47,912 bases of DNA from CAZPMO01 sp964587515 (GTDB lineage Bacteria; Pseudomonadota; Alphaproteobacteria; MPNO01), in assembly GCA_964587515.1 (NCBI GenBank), contig CAZPMO010000015.1:1-47912 (forward strand), in the 5' to 3' direction. A program made the position numbers and the translations under genes. Within the stretch, counting starts at the first letter, position 1. The number at the start of each line of letters is the position of its first letter. Shown piece after piece: positions 26,891-34,336 of this stretch. Under the pieces are notes generated by a model. The model made no database searches, was not told the origin of the DNA, and saw only the letters and a list, made by a program, of their open reading frames with translations.

Positions 26891-27921
26891 ATTCACGAAT
26901 TCCAGCCAAGGGCGCCGAATCGGACGCCCCGCCCATCCTGATCCAGTTCGAAGATAACGATCTGCTGCCGCTTTTGTTCGGCGAGTTCGACCGCAACCTC
27001 GCGCGTATCGAACAGCAGCTCGAAGTTTCGGTTTCCTCGCGTGGCAACCAGGTGGCGATTGCCGGGGCGGCCTCCTCCGCGACGATCGCCCGCAACGCGC
27101 TCAACGCGCTTTATGAACGGCTTGGCCGGGGACTGGTGGTCGATCTCGCCGAGGTCGACGCGGCGATCCGCTTCGCGGCCAACGCCGCCGCCGAACAGGG
27201 TGGCGGCACGGCGATGCTCGACGATGGGGCGATGTTGATCCGCACGCCCAAGCGCCACATCACGCCGCGTTCTCCCGGCCAGAAAGACTATATCGCCGCG
27301 TTGCGCGACAACGACCTGGTTTTCGGTATCGGCCCCGCGGGTACCGGCAAGACCTATCTCGCGGTCGCCATGGCGGTCTCGATGTTCACGTCCGGCAAGG
27401 TCGACCGCATCATCCTGTCGCGCCCGGCCGTGGAGGCCGGCGAACGGCTCGGGTTCCTGCCCGGCGACATGCGTGACAAAATCGATCCGTATCTGCGCCC
27501 GCTCTATGACGCGCTCTACGACATGCTGCCCTCGGAACAGGTGGTCAAGCGGCTCGATACGGGCGAGTTCGAGGTCGCGCCACTGGCATTCATGCGCGGA
27601 CGCACTTTGTCCAACGCCTTCGTTATTCTTGACGAGGCCCAGAACACCACCCAAGTACAGATGAAGATGTTTTTGACGCGCCTCGGCGAAAATTCACAAA
27701 TGGTGGTTACCGGTGATCTCAGCCAGATCGACCTGCCGCCGGGATCGGTCTCCGGCCTGCGCAAGGCGGTGGACACGGTGAGCGGGCTGGAAGGCGTCGC
27801 GCTGGTGAATTTCACCGACCGGGATGTGGTGCGACATACGCTGGTGACCCGGATCGTGCGCGCCTACGACCGTGACGAGCGCGGCGATGCCGGGACGCCG
27901 CCAATGAGTGACCCGGATTGA
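26887..27921 (+). CDS. PhoH family ATPase (YbeZ-like)
   Basis: A 344-residue PhoH/YbeZ-type ATPase, thought to work with YbeY in RNA metabolism or rRNA maturation. It has a KH-like N-terminal segment (VSVSSRGNQVAIAGAASSATIARNALNALY). The P-loop VFGIGPAGTGKTYLAVAMAV lies around 145-165, followed by SRPAVEAGERLGFLPGD, Walker B FVILDEAQNTT and VTGDLSQIDLP. The most likely start is TTG 26887, which overlaps the miaB stop (TTGA) and has GGAG eleven bases upstream. The longer frame from 26764 would overlap miaB by more than 120 bp with unrelated sequence. It overlaps ybeY in the same way. Confidence 0.92.
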   Translation: MNSRIPAKGAESDAPPILIQFEDNDLLPLLFGEFDRNLARIEQQLEVSVSSRGNQVAIAGAASSATIARNALNALYERLGRGLVVDLAEVDAAIRFAANAAAEQGGGTAMLDDGAMLIRTPKRHITPRSPGQKDYIAALRDNDLVFGIGPAGTGKTYLAVAMAVSMFTSGKVDRIILSRPAVEAGERLGFLPGDMRDKIDPYLRPLYDALYDMLPSEQVVKRLDTGEFEVAPLAFMRGRTLSNAFVILDEAQNTTQVQMKMFLTRLGENSQMVVTGDLSQIDLPPGSVSGLRKAVDTVSGLEGVALVNFTDRDVVRHTLVTRIVRAYDRDERGDAGTPPMSDPD

Positions 27922-28418
27922 GCCACCATATTGCAGTTACCGCGGCGTGCCCCGGCTGGATGGAATCGGGCATCGAGCCGGAGGCGATCTGCCGGCGCGC
28001 GGCGCAAGGGGCGCTGGCCGCGGCCGCCTCGGCGGGCGGCGAACTGGAGGTCAGCGTAATGTTGTCCGACGATGTGACGGTAGCCCGGCTCAACCAGGAT
28101 TACCGCGCGACCGAGGGGCCCACCAATGTGCTCTCGTTCGCCAACTTCACCGGCGAATCGGGCAGCGTTTCCGGACCGCCGGTACTGCTCGGCGACGTCG
28201 TGCTGGCGTTCGAGACCGTTTCTCGAGAATGTCGCACCGAGGGCAAGGAATTAGCCGATCACCTGGCCCACCTGATCGTTCACGGAGTGTTACATCTTCT
28301 CGGCTACGACCATGAGGTCGAATCCGAGGCCGAGCGGATGGAAGAGATGGAAATTGAGATACTTGCAGCGCTCGGACTGCCGAACCCATATACGGAGAAC
28401 CAGGCGTCCCCGGCATAG
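27918..28418 (+). CDS. ybeY: Endoribonuclease YbeY
   Basis: A single-strand-specific metallo-endoribonuclease needed for 16S rRNA 3' maturation and ribosome quality control. The zinc motif HGVLHLLGYDH (H-x3-H-x5-H, about 121-131) is intact. It is preceded by EGPTNVLSFANF and LLGDVVLAFETVSREC, as expected. At 166 residues it is of normal size. The start is TTG 27918, nested in the phoH stop as TTGA. The next gene, corC, starts ten bases after its stop. The order phoH-ybeY-corC-lnt is conserved across proteobacteria. Confidence 0.95.
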   Translation: MSHHIAVTAACPGWMESGIEPEAICRRAAQGALAAAASAGGELEVSVMLSDDVTVARLNQDYRATEGPTNVLSFANFTGESGSVSGPPVLLGDVVLAFETVSRECRTEGKELADHLAHLIVHGVLHLLGYDHEVESEAERMEEMEIEILAALGLPNPYTENQASPA

Positions 28419-28427
28419 CCACTGAAA

Positions 28428-29339
28428 ATGACAGACGTTTCCGACTCTAGACAGCCCCGTTCAAACGGGGCGCCCCAAGATCAGACAGCCCCCGCCGGCG
28501 GACTGCGCGCCTGGCTCCGCCGCCTGCTGAGGCCACGCAACGGCGCCGAGGCGCTGCGCGACACCATCGAAGAGCTCATCGAGCAGGAGGATTCAGCCGA
28601 GGCCGCGAGCGGCGAAGAGCTGACCTTCCTGCGTAATGTCCTGAATCTGCGACATCTGGTGGCGCGCGACGTGATGATCCCCCGCGCCGATATTGTCGCG
28701 GTCGAAATCGAGATAACGCTTCCCGATCTTCTGGCGCTGATGAGCGACAAGCGCCATTCACGCATGCCGGTCTTCCGCGAGACGCTCGACGAGGTGGTCG
28801 GGCTGGTACATATCAAGGACGTGATGGAATGCATGGATGGCGAGCAGTCCTTTGCGCTGTCCAAAATCGTGAGGCCGCTGCTGTTCGTCGCCCCCGCGAT
28901 GCCTATTCTTGAGCTTCTGCTGCAAATGCGCGCCAAACGCACCCACATGGCGCTGGTCGTCGATGAATTCGGCGGCATCGACGGATTGATCACCATTGAG
29001 GATCTGGTCGAGGAAATCGTCGGCGAGATCGAAGACGAGCATGACACCGAGGACGCGCCCACCGCGATCGAACGCGCCGACGGTTCGCTGATCGTCGATG
29101 CCCGCTTCGAAATCGAGGAGTTCGAGCAACGCTACGGATCCATTCTCGAGGATGAAGAGCGCGAGGACGATATAGACACATTGGGCGGGCTGGTATTTTC
29201 GCTGGCCGGCCGGGTGCCCGGGCGAGGCGAAGTTATCCGGCACCCTTCAGGGGTCGAGTTCGAAATTTTGGACGCCGACCCGCGCCGCATTAAACGCCTC
29301 CGCCTGCGAGGGATTACGGGCGCGTCCGAGACCGCATGA
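28428..29339 (+). CDS. CorC/HlyC-type CBS-domain protein
   Basis: A 303-residue cytosolic protein with two CBS domains and a C-terminal transporter-associated (CorC_HlyC) domain. It has no membrane part, unlike the CNNM-type family members. The motif VARDVMIPRADIVAVE opens the first CBS domain near residue 80. SRMPVFRETLDEVVGLVHIKDV and HMALVVDEFGGIDGLITIEDLVEEIVGEIEDEHD follow. RPGRGEVIRHPSGVEFEILDADPRRIKRLRL-like sequence closes the protein. CorC is linked to magnesium/cobalt efflux and to lipoprotein processing through its neighbour lnt; its true activity is unsettled. It overlaps lnt as ATGA. Confidence 0.88.
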   Translation: MTDVSDSRQPRSNGAPQDQTAPAGGLRAWLRRLLRPRNGAEALRDTIEELIEQEDSAEAASGEELTFLRNVLNLRHLVARDVMIPRADIVAVEIEITLPDLLALMSDKRHSRMPVFRETLDEVVGLVHIKDVMECMDGEQSFALSKIVRPLLFVAPAMPILELLLQMRAKRTHMALVVDEFGGIDGLITIEDLVEEIVGEIEDEHDTEDAPTAIERADGSLIVDARFEIEEFEQRYGSILEDEEREDDIDTLGGLVFSLAGRVPGRGEVIRHPSGVEFEILDADPRRIKRLRLRGITGASETA

Positions 29340-30916
29340 CCGGGCGCTTTTCTCCGGGGGCGGGTATCTGGCGGACATTCGCGGACCGCGTCGCGGGACT
29401 TGAGGGTTGGCGACGCCATGCCTTGTCGCTGACCATGGGCGCGCTTGCCGCCGCCGCCCTGCCGCCCGTTCACGCGGTGCCGGTGTTGCCGGTGGCGTTC
29501 ACGCTGCTGATGTGGCAACTGGACGCCGCCCGGACATGGCGCGCCAGCTTTGACAGCGGGTGGTGGTTCGGTTTCGGATACTTCGTCGCCGGGCTGTACT
29601 GGATCGCTTTCGCGCTGCTGACCGATCCGGAAAAATTCGGCTGGCTGATTCCGTTCGCGGTCGGCGGGCTGTCGGCCGGCCTTGCACTGTTCATCGCCGC
29701 GGCGGTCCTGATCGCGCGTATCGTCTGCCCCACGGGACCCGGCCGAATCCTGGCGCTTGCCGCCGCATGGGTGGTGATGGAATGGACGCGGGGTGAGATT
29801 CTGACGGGATTTCCATGGAACCCGCTCGGCAGCGTCTGGGTGTTCTCGGTGCCGATGATCCAGTTCGCCTCGGTGACCGGTGTCTTCGGATTGAGCCTTG
29901 TGACGCTGGCGGTGTCCACTTCGCCGGCGCTTCTCGCCAACCGTGGTCGCACGGGTCCCATGGCGGTCGCGGTCGCGGCCGGCCTGCTCGGCGCGATGTG
30001 GGTCGGCGGCGCGGCGCGGCTAGGTCCCATCGATGGGTCCGACGTGTCCGGCGTATTGCTACGGCTGGTGCAACCCAATATCTCGCAAAATCATAAATGG
30101 CGTCCGGATTTGCGCGTGGCCCAGTTCACCAGATATCTCGAAATGTCATCGCAAAAGACCGATCCGCCGCCGACCCATATCGTCTGGCCGGAAACCGCCA
30201 CGCCGTTCTTCCTCGGCCGCGAGACAGAGGCCAGGGAGACGATCGCGGCGGCTGTGCCGCCCGGCGGCCTGGTGCTCACCGGAACGCTGCGGGCGATCCC
30301 CTCGACGGGACGACCGGCGCAAATCTGGAACGCATTGCAGGCGGTCGACGAGGCCGGGCGGATACGGGGCGGGTACGATAAGTTTCACCTCGTGCCTTTC
30401 GGCGAATATGTCCCGTTGCGATCCATACTGGCCTTCGCAAAGATCACGCACGGCACCACCGATTTTTCGGCCGGTCCCGGGCCACGCACTCTCAGGCTTT
30501 CTTCCCTGCCGCCGGTCGGGCCGCTGATTTGCTACGAAGCCATCTTCCCCGGCAATGTCACGGATCCGAAGGATCGCCCGTCCTGGCTTCTCAACGTCAC
30601 CAACGACGCCTGGTTCGGCATCAGCTCCGGGCCCTATCAACATTTTGCCAGCGCCAGGATGCGGNNNNNNNNNNCTGTGGAGGAGGGACTGCCGCTTGTC
30701 CGGGCCGCCAATACCGGAATTTCAGCTGTTGTCGATGGGTACGGCCGCGTCCGCGCACATCTCGGGCTGGGTGTCCGGGGCATAATGGACGCGCCGCTTC
30801 CCCCGGCATTGCCGCCCACTATCTTCGCGCGATGGGGCGACGGGCCCCTTGCCACGCTGGTTTTCAGCGCCTTGGTGTTGGGTGTAGCGTTTCGGCGGGG
30901 CCCCGCGACGAATTAA
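29336..30916 (+). CDS. lnt: Apolipoprotein N-acyltransferase (contains a 10-N gap)
   Basis: The last enzyme of lipoprotein maturation, which adds the third acyl chain to the N-terminal cysteine in the inner membrane. The N-terminal half has about six membrane helices and the periplasmic half is a nitrilase-like domain. The catalytic triad is present: E286 (VWPETATPFF), K349 (GGYDKFHLVPFGEYVP) and C399 (LICYEAIFP). LLNVTNDAWFGISSGPYQHFASARMR and RAANTGISAVVDGYGR are also characteristic. Ten Ns (30665-30674) stand where homologues read ARMRAVEEG, so probably a single base is truly missing and the translation has three spurious residues. The frame happens to be kept. A C-terminal membrane helix follows. 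Confidence 0.95.
   Translation: MTGRFSPGAGIWRTFADRVAGLEGWRRHALSLTMGALAAAALPPVHAVPVLPVAFTLLMWQLDAARTWRASFDSGWWFGFGYFVAGLYWIAFALLTDPEKFGWLIPFAVGGLSAGLALFIAAAVLIARIVCPTGPGRILALAAAWVVMEWTRGEILTGFPWNPLGSVWVFSVPMIQFASVTGVFGLSLVTLAVSTSPALLANRGRTGPMAVAVAAGLLGAMWVGGAARLGPIDGSDVSGVLLRLVQPNISQNHKWRPDLRVAQFTRYLEMSSQKTDPPPTHIVWPETATPFFLGRETEARETIAAAVPPGGLVLTGTLRAIPSTGRPAQIWNALQAVDEAGRIRGGYDKFHLVPFGEYVPLRSILAFAKITHGTTDFSAGPGPRTLRLSSLPPVGPLICYEAIFPGNVTDPKDRPSWLLNVTNDAWFGISSGPYQHFASARMRXXXXVEEGLPLVRAANTGISAVVDGYGRVRAHLGLGVRGIMDAPLPPALPPTIFARWGDGPLATLVFSALVLGVAFRRGPATN
30665..30674. other. Assembly gap (10 N) inside lnt
   Basis: Ten N residues split the conserved block ARMR/VEEGLP. Family members have one residue (Ala) there, and the bases CT after the gap are the end of an Ala codon. 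The real gap is therefore probably one base. Ten minus one is divisible by three, so the frame survives by luck. Confidence 0.8.
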
Positions 30917-30945
30917 CGCAATCATTTGTCGCAAGTCGATTTAGT

Positions 30946-30974
30946 TTGGTATTCAGCGGTGCTTGTTCTATAAC
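30946..30974 (+). promoter_or_regulatory. Sigma-70 promoter upstream of the XRE regulator
   Basis: TTGGTA (30946-30951) and TATAAC (30969-30974) are spaced by exactly 17 bp in an AT-rich intergenic region. The start of the regulator lies 110 bp downstream. TTGTTCT (30963-30969) at the -10 recurs inverted as AGAACAA (31014-31020), a possible operator arrangement. Confidence 0.6.
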
Positions 30975-31084
30975 GTTACCCTATCAGTTGGGTTGCACGA
31001 ATGTGGCTTTGTAAGAACAATTTTACCCCAAGCCATTGATTTTTTAGTTGCAACCTGGGCCATAAAAAGAGTAACTAGATACAA

Positions 31085-31549
31085 ATGTCTCAAGCAGAAC
31101 AGACTACCATGGTGAGCCCGACTCGCGGCAAGCGAGGACGCTCCAATCCCGTTGACGCCCATGTCGGCAGCCGCGTTCGTATGCGCCGCACGCTTCTGGG
31201 CCTCAGCCAAGAAAAACTCGGCGAAGCGCTCAGCCTGACCTTTCAACAGGTCCAGAAATACGAGCGCGGCGCAAACCGCATCGGCGCCAGCCGGCTCTAC
31301 CAGATCAGCAAGGTCTTGGAAGTGCCGGTGTCGTTCTTCTTCGAGGAGATGACGGAGCCCGTGATCGGGACGCCGGAGGCCGCGGCGATTGGCCTTTCCG
31401 AACGGCCGCCTGAATTCGAACAGGATCCGCTCGCCAAGCGCGAGACCTTGGAGCTTGTTCGGGCCTATTACAAGATCAGCGACCCCAAGGTCCGCCGACG
31501 CGTGTTTGAACTGGTCAAGGCGATCGGCAAGACCGGCCGCGGTCAGTAA
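31085..31549 (+). CDS. XRE-type helix-turn-helix transcriptional regulator
   Basis: A 154-residue DNA-binding protein. A basic N-terminal tail is followed by a Cro/C1-type HTH, DAHVGSRVRMRRTLLGLSQEKLGEALSLTFQQVQKYERGANRIGASRLYQISKVLEVPVSFFF (about 24-87). The remaining 65 residues are helical (DPLAKRETLELVRAYYKISDPKVRRRVFELVKAIGK) and probably mediate dimerisation. A regulator of this type between lnt and metK is widespread in alphaproteobacteria. Its targets are not shown by the sequence; metK downstream or its own promoter are candidates. It has its own promoter, with a 168-bp AT-rich leader region. Confidence 0.87.
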   Translation: MSQAEQTTMVSPTRGKRGRSNPVDAHVGSRVRMRRTLLGLSQEKLGEALSLTFQQVQKYERGANRIGASRLYQISKVLEVPVSFFFEEMTEPVIGTPEAAAIGLSERPPEFEQDPLAKRETLELVRAYYKISDPKVRRRVFELVKAIGKTGRGQ

Positions 31550-31647
31550 TTACACCCGCCAAGTCGACCCAACGGGTTTAACCGCAACGAAGCTGGTTTC
31601 GGCTCCGAAAGCGCTTGACTGCTTCCAGAAAGGTTGCAACAAGATCG

Positions 31648-31665
31648 CGCCACCACGCGGTGGCG
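31648..31665 (+). other. Hairpin in the metK leader
   Basis: CGCCACC (31648-31654) and GGTGGCG (31659-31665) form a perfect seven-pair stem with the tetraloop ACGC. It is 68 bp before the metK start and has no T-tract. A TTGACT (31615-31620) with a weak AACAAG 17 bp later would place transcription start next to it. I do not recognise a known SAM riboswitch class. Confidence 0.45.
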
Positions 31666-31732
31666 GAGCGGTTGTGCCGCCCCGGTTCGCGCGTACCTGT
31701 TCAACGAATATCTCAAGCGGAGGACTCCGATC

Positions 31733-32902
31733 GTGCCAAAGGGCGATTTTGTTTTCACAAGCGAATCCGTATCCGAAGGTCATCCCGATAAGGTCAGCGA
31801 TCGAATTTCGGACGCCGTCGTCGATGCCTATTTAACCGCCGATCCACTTTCCCGGGTCGCGTGTGAAACAATGACCACCACGAACCGGATCGTGCTGGCC
31901 GGCGAGGTTCGCGGCCCGGATTCGGTGACCAAGAAGGATTTAGAAGAGATCGCCCGCCACGCGGTTCGCGATATCGGGTACGAGCAGACCGGTTTTCATT
32001 GGAAACACGCCAACGTAGAGGTTCATCTTCATCATCAGTCGACCGATATCGCCATGGGCGTCGATTCGGCTGGCAACAAGGACGAAGGCGCCGGCGACCA
32101 GGGCATCATGTTCGGCTATGCCTGCACGGAAACACCGTCGCTGATGCCCGCGCCGATCTATTATTCGCATGAAATTCTTCGCTCGCTGGCCGAGGCGCGG
32201 CACTCCGGCGCCGAACCGGGGCTCGGCCCCGATTCCAAAAGCCAGGTGAGTCTTCGGTATCAGGGCGGGATGCCAGTCGGCGCGACGTCAGTGGTGGTCT
32301 CGACCCAGCACGACGAGGCGCTCGACCAGGAACAGGTTCGCGAAATCGTCCGACCCCATGTGGTCAATGTTTTGCCCGACGGCTGGATGTGCCCGGAAGA
32401 CGAATTCTACGTCAATCCGACGGGCCGGTTCGTAATCGGCGGACCGGATGGAGATTGCGGGCTTACGGGGCGTAAGATCATCGTCGATACCTATGGCGGC
32501 GCGGCGCCCCATGGCGGCGGGGCGTTTTCCGGTAAAGACCCGAGTAAGGTTGATCGTTCGGCCGCCTATGCCGCGCGCTATGTCGCCAAAAACGTGGTCG
32601 CGGCCGGCCTCGCGGAGCGTTGCGTCATTCAGGTCGCCTACGCGATCGGCGTCGCCAAGCCGCTGTCGGTATATTTCGACACTTACGGCACTGGTACGGT
32701 TGATGAGGACCGTCTTTCCGAGGTTGTTCAGAATCTGGTCGATCTGTCGCCGAGGGGCATTCGCGAGCGGCTCAGTTTAAGCCGGCCGATTTATGCGCGG
32801 ACCGCGGCATACGGACATTTCGGTCGCGAACCCGAAGCCGACGGCGGTTTTTCATGGGAAAAGCTGGATCTGGTGGACGACCTCAAGGCGGCATTCGCCT
32901 GA
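31733..32902 (+). CDS. metK: S-adenosylmethionine synthetase
   Basis: Makes SAM from methionine and ATP. The 389-residue protein has the full set of motifs: FTSESVSEGHPDKVSDRISDAV at the N-terminus, the GAGDQGIMFGYA block (about residue 119) and the P-loop-like region TGRKIIVDTYGGAAPHGGGAFSGKDPSKVDRSAAY (about 244-278). The start is GTG 31733, eight bases after GGAGGA, an excellent ribosome binding site; the longer frame to 31634 runs through the leader hairpin. It overlaps the trmB frame. Confidence 0.97.
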   Translation: MPKGDFVFTSESVSEGHPDKVSDRISDAVVDAYLTADPLSRVACETMTTTNRIVLAGEVRGPDSVTKKDLEEIARHAVRDIGYEQTGFHWKHANVEVHLHHQSTDIAMGVDSAGNKDEGAGDQGIMFGYACTETPSLMPAPIYYSHEILRSLAEARHSGAEPGLGPDSKSQVSLRYQGGMPVGATSVVVSTQHDEALDQEQVREIVRPHVVNVLPDGWMCPEDEFYVNPTGRFVIGGPDGDCGLTGRKIIVDTYGGAAPHGGGAFSGKDPSKVDRSAAYAARYVAKNVVAAGLAERCVIQVAYAIGVAKPLSVYFDTYGTGTVDEDRLSEVVQNLVDLSPRGIRERLSLSRPIYARTAAYGHFGREPEADGGFSWEKLDLVDDLKAAFA

Positions 32903-33612
32903 GCGTAGCGGATCAGGAAGGCGGGCCGTCGGGGCAACGCCGAATCCTGTACGGCCGACGCACCGGTCGCCGCTTGCGGCGCGGCCAGGCGGACCTGGTC
33001 GAAAATCTGTTACCGAAACTGGAAATCGCTGCGCCCGCGGAAGGTCAATTGCCGACCCCGGCCACGTTGTTCGATTTCACGCCCCGCGATGCGTGGCTTG
33101 AGATCGGATTCGGCGCCGGCGAACACCTGCTGCAACAGGCGAAAAACCATCCCGACATCGGGTTCATTGGATGCGAGCCCTTTCTCAACGGCGTGGTGAA
33201 GCTGCTTGGCGGGGTGCGTGATCTGGGATTACGAAACATCCTTCTGTTTCGCGACGACGCACAGCTTCTGATCGGGTCGCTGCCGGACGCCTCCGTCGGC
33301 AGGGTCTTCATCCTGTTTCCCGATCCGTGGCCAAAAACGCGCCATCACAAGCGGCGTATCGTGTCGTCGGCGACGCTGGATCAGCTTGCGCGCGCGATGA
33401 AGTCGGGCGCCGAACTTCGTATCGCAACCGATGACAGCTCTTATCTGGCTTGGATTTTACAATATGTTCTGCGCCATGGTGGTTTCGAATGGACCGCGCG
33501 GCGCCCGACCGACTGGCGGGAGCGGCCGCCCGATTGGCCCGCGACCCGCTATGAACACAAGGCGGTGGAAGCGGGGCGGCGCTGCGCATTCCTCCGCTTT
33601 GCACGGCGCTGA
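32854..33612 (+). CDS. trmB: tRNA (guanine-N7-)-methyltransferase
   Basis: A SAM-dependent methyltransferase that makes m7G46 in tRNA. The SAM-binding motif WLEIGFGAGEHLLQQAKNHPDIGFIGCEPF and the TrmB-specific VFILFPDPWPKTRHHKRRIV are intact, as is the C-terminal PATRYEHKAVEAGRRCAFLRF. The start is uncertain. The only ATG (32854) overlaps metK by 49 bp. The next possible codons are CTG 32899, which overlaps the metK stop, and CTG 32947. Homology becomes clear from about RRILYGRRTGRRLRRGQADLVE. A 20-bp tandem repeat unit begins at its stop codon. Confidence 0.9.
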   Translation: MGKAGSGGRPQGGIRLSVADQEGGPSGQRRILYGRRTGRRLRRGQADLVENLLPKLEIAAPAEGQLPTPATLFDFTPRDAWLEIGFGAGEHLLQQAKNHPDIGFIGCEPFLNGVVKLLGGVRDLGLRNILLFRDDAQLLIGSLPDASVGRVFILFPDPWPKTRHHKRRIVSSATLDQLARAMKSGAELRIATDDSSYLAWILQYVLRHGGFEWTARRPTDWRERPPDWPATRYEHKAVEAGRRCAFLRFARR

Positions 33613-33648
33613 TAGGCGCCCGAAAAGAGCGCTGATAGGCGCCCGAAA
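33606..33648 (+). repeat. Short tandem repeat across the trmB stop codon
   Basis: A 20-bp unit beginning GCGCTGATAGGC occurs exactly at 33606-33625 and again at 33629-33648, with a period of 23. A degraded third copy (GCTGACAGCCGCC) follows at about 33654. The first unit includes the trmB TGA. Its role is unknown; local duplication is the simplest explanation. Confidence 0.75.
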
Positions 33649-33698
33649 CGAATGCTGACAGCCGCCGGAGACAGGAGCGAAATCGACCTTAAAAAGGC

Positions 33699-33726
33699 TT
33701 GCGAATTCGCCCCCTGAACCTATATC
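33699..33726 (+). promoter_or_regulatory. Promoter of the rimP-nusA-infB operon
   Basis: TTGCGA (33699-33704) and TATATC (33721-33726) are 16 bp apart, giving an expected start near 33733. They lie about 113 bp before rimP and upstream of an attenuator-like leader. Confidence 0.55.
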
Positions 33727-33743
33727 TTGTGGGCGGAAGTCGT

Positions 33744-33770
33744 ATGGCCCTCGCGAGGGGCGCAAAATAA
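33744..33770 (+). CDS. Possible leader peptide (8 residues) before rimP
   Basis: An ATG-initiated mini-ORF reads MALARGAK and ends in TAA at 33768-33770, one base before the terminator stem. GGAAG lies four bases upstream of the ATG. The codons overlap the self-complementary CCCTCGCGAGGG (33748-33759). Such a placement is what a translation-coupled attenuator would need, but this short a reading frame can occur by chance. It has no known homologue that I can name. Confidence 0.35.
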   Translation: MALARGAK

Positions 33771-33771
33771 G

Positions 33772-33796
33772 AGTGGGCTCGCGGCCCGCTTTTTTT
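33772..33796 (+). terminator. Intrinsic terminator in the rimP leader (candidate attenuator)
   Basis: AGTGGGC (33772-33778) pairs with GCCCGCT (33784-33790), one pair being G-T, around the loop TCGCG, and runs into seven T (33790-33796). It lies between the promoter and rimP. It would stop transcription before the operon unless it is read through. Confidence 0.7.
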
Positions 33797-33838
33797 ATTA
33801 CCTGTCGCGAGGGGGGCATGCGATAGCCAGGAACGTTT

Positions 33839-34330
33839 ATGGACCACGTAGAACAAATCGAACGGCTGATCGGGCCGTCGCTCGATGGCCTTGGTTACGA
33901 TCTCGTGCGTGTGCAACTCGGTGGTGACCGAAATCTCACGCTTCAGATCATGGCCGAGCGCAAGGATCGGGATGAGATGACAGTCGAGAATTGCGCCGAA
34001 ATCAGCCGCAACGTCTCGGCGATCCTAGATGTGGAGGACCCGATCAAAAGCGCCTACACGCTGGAAGTTTCCTCGCCCGGAATCGACCGGCCATTGGTGC
34101 GGCCGGAAGATTACTCACGCTATGTCGGGTACGAGGCGCGGATCGAACTGCGCGACACCGTCGCGGGGCGCAAACGCTTCAAGGGTCGGCTGGCTGGTCT
34201 GCGGGGCGACGCGGTCGTGATCGAGGGCGAAACGGAAGAGTCTGAAATCCCGTTCAGCGATATCGCTCGGGGCAAGCTGTTGCTGACGGATGAGCTGATT
34301 GCAGCAGCGATGAAAAATCAAAACAGGTAG
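33839..34330 (+). CDS. rimP: Ribosome maturation factor RimP
   Basis: Needed for 30S subunit maturation, binding near S12. The 163-residue protein has both domains: MDHVEQIERLIGPSLDGLGYDLVRVQLGGDRNLTLQIMAER, then SAYTLEVSSPGIDRPLVRPEDYSRYVGYEARIELRD, the RimP signature. A C-terminal SH3-like domain closes it (FKGRLAGLRGDAVVIEGE, IPFSDIARGKLLL). AGGAA lies six bases before the ATG. It is first in a long operon; nusA follows after six bases. Confidence 0.95.
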   Translation: MDHVEQIERLIGPSLDGLGYDLVRVQLGGDRNLTLQIMAERKDRDEMTVENCAEISRNVSAILDVEDPIKSAYTLEVSSPGIDRPLVRPEDYSRYVGYEARIELRDTVAGRKRFKGRLAGLRGDAVVIEGETEESEIPFSDIARGKLLLTDELIAAAMKNQNR

Positions 34331-34336
34331 ATTGTC

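Noticed and set aside
31550..31700. SAM-II or SAM/SAH riboswitch before metK
   Set aside because: A GGTTTAACCGCAAC stretch loosely recalls SAM-II, but the downstream GCTAAA core and pseudoknot partner are missing. No SAM/SAH core was found.
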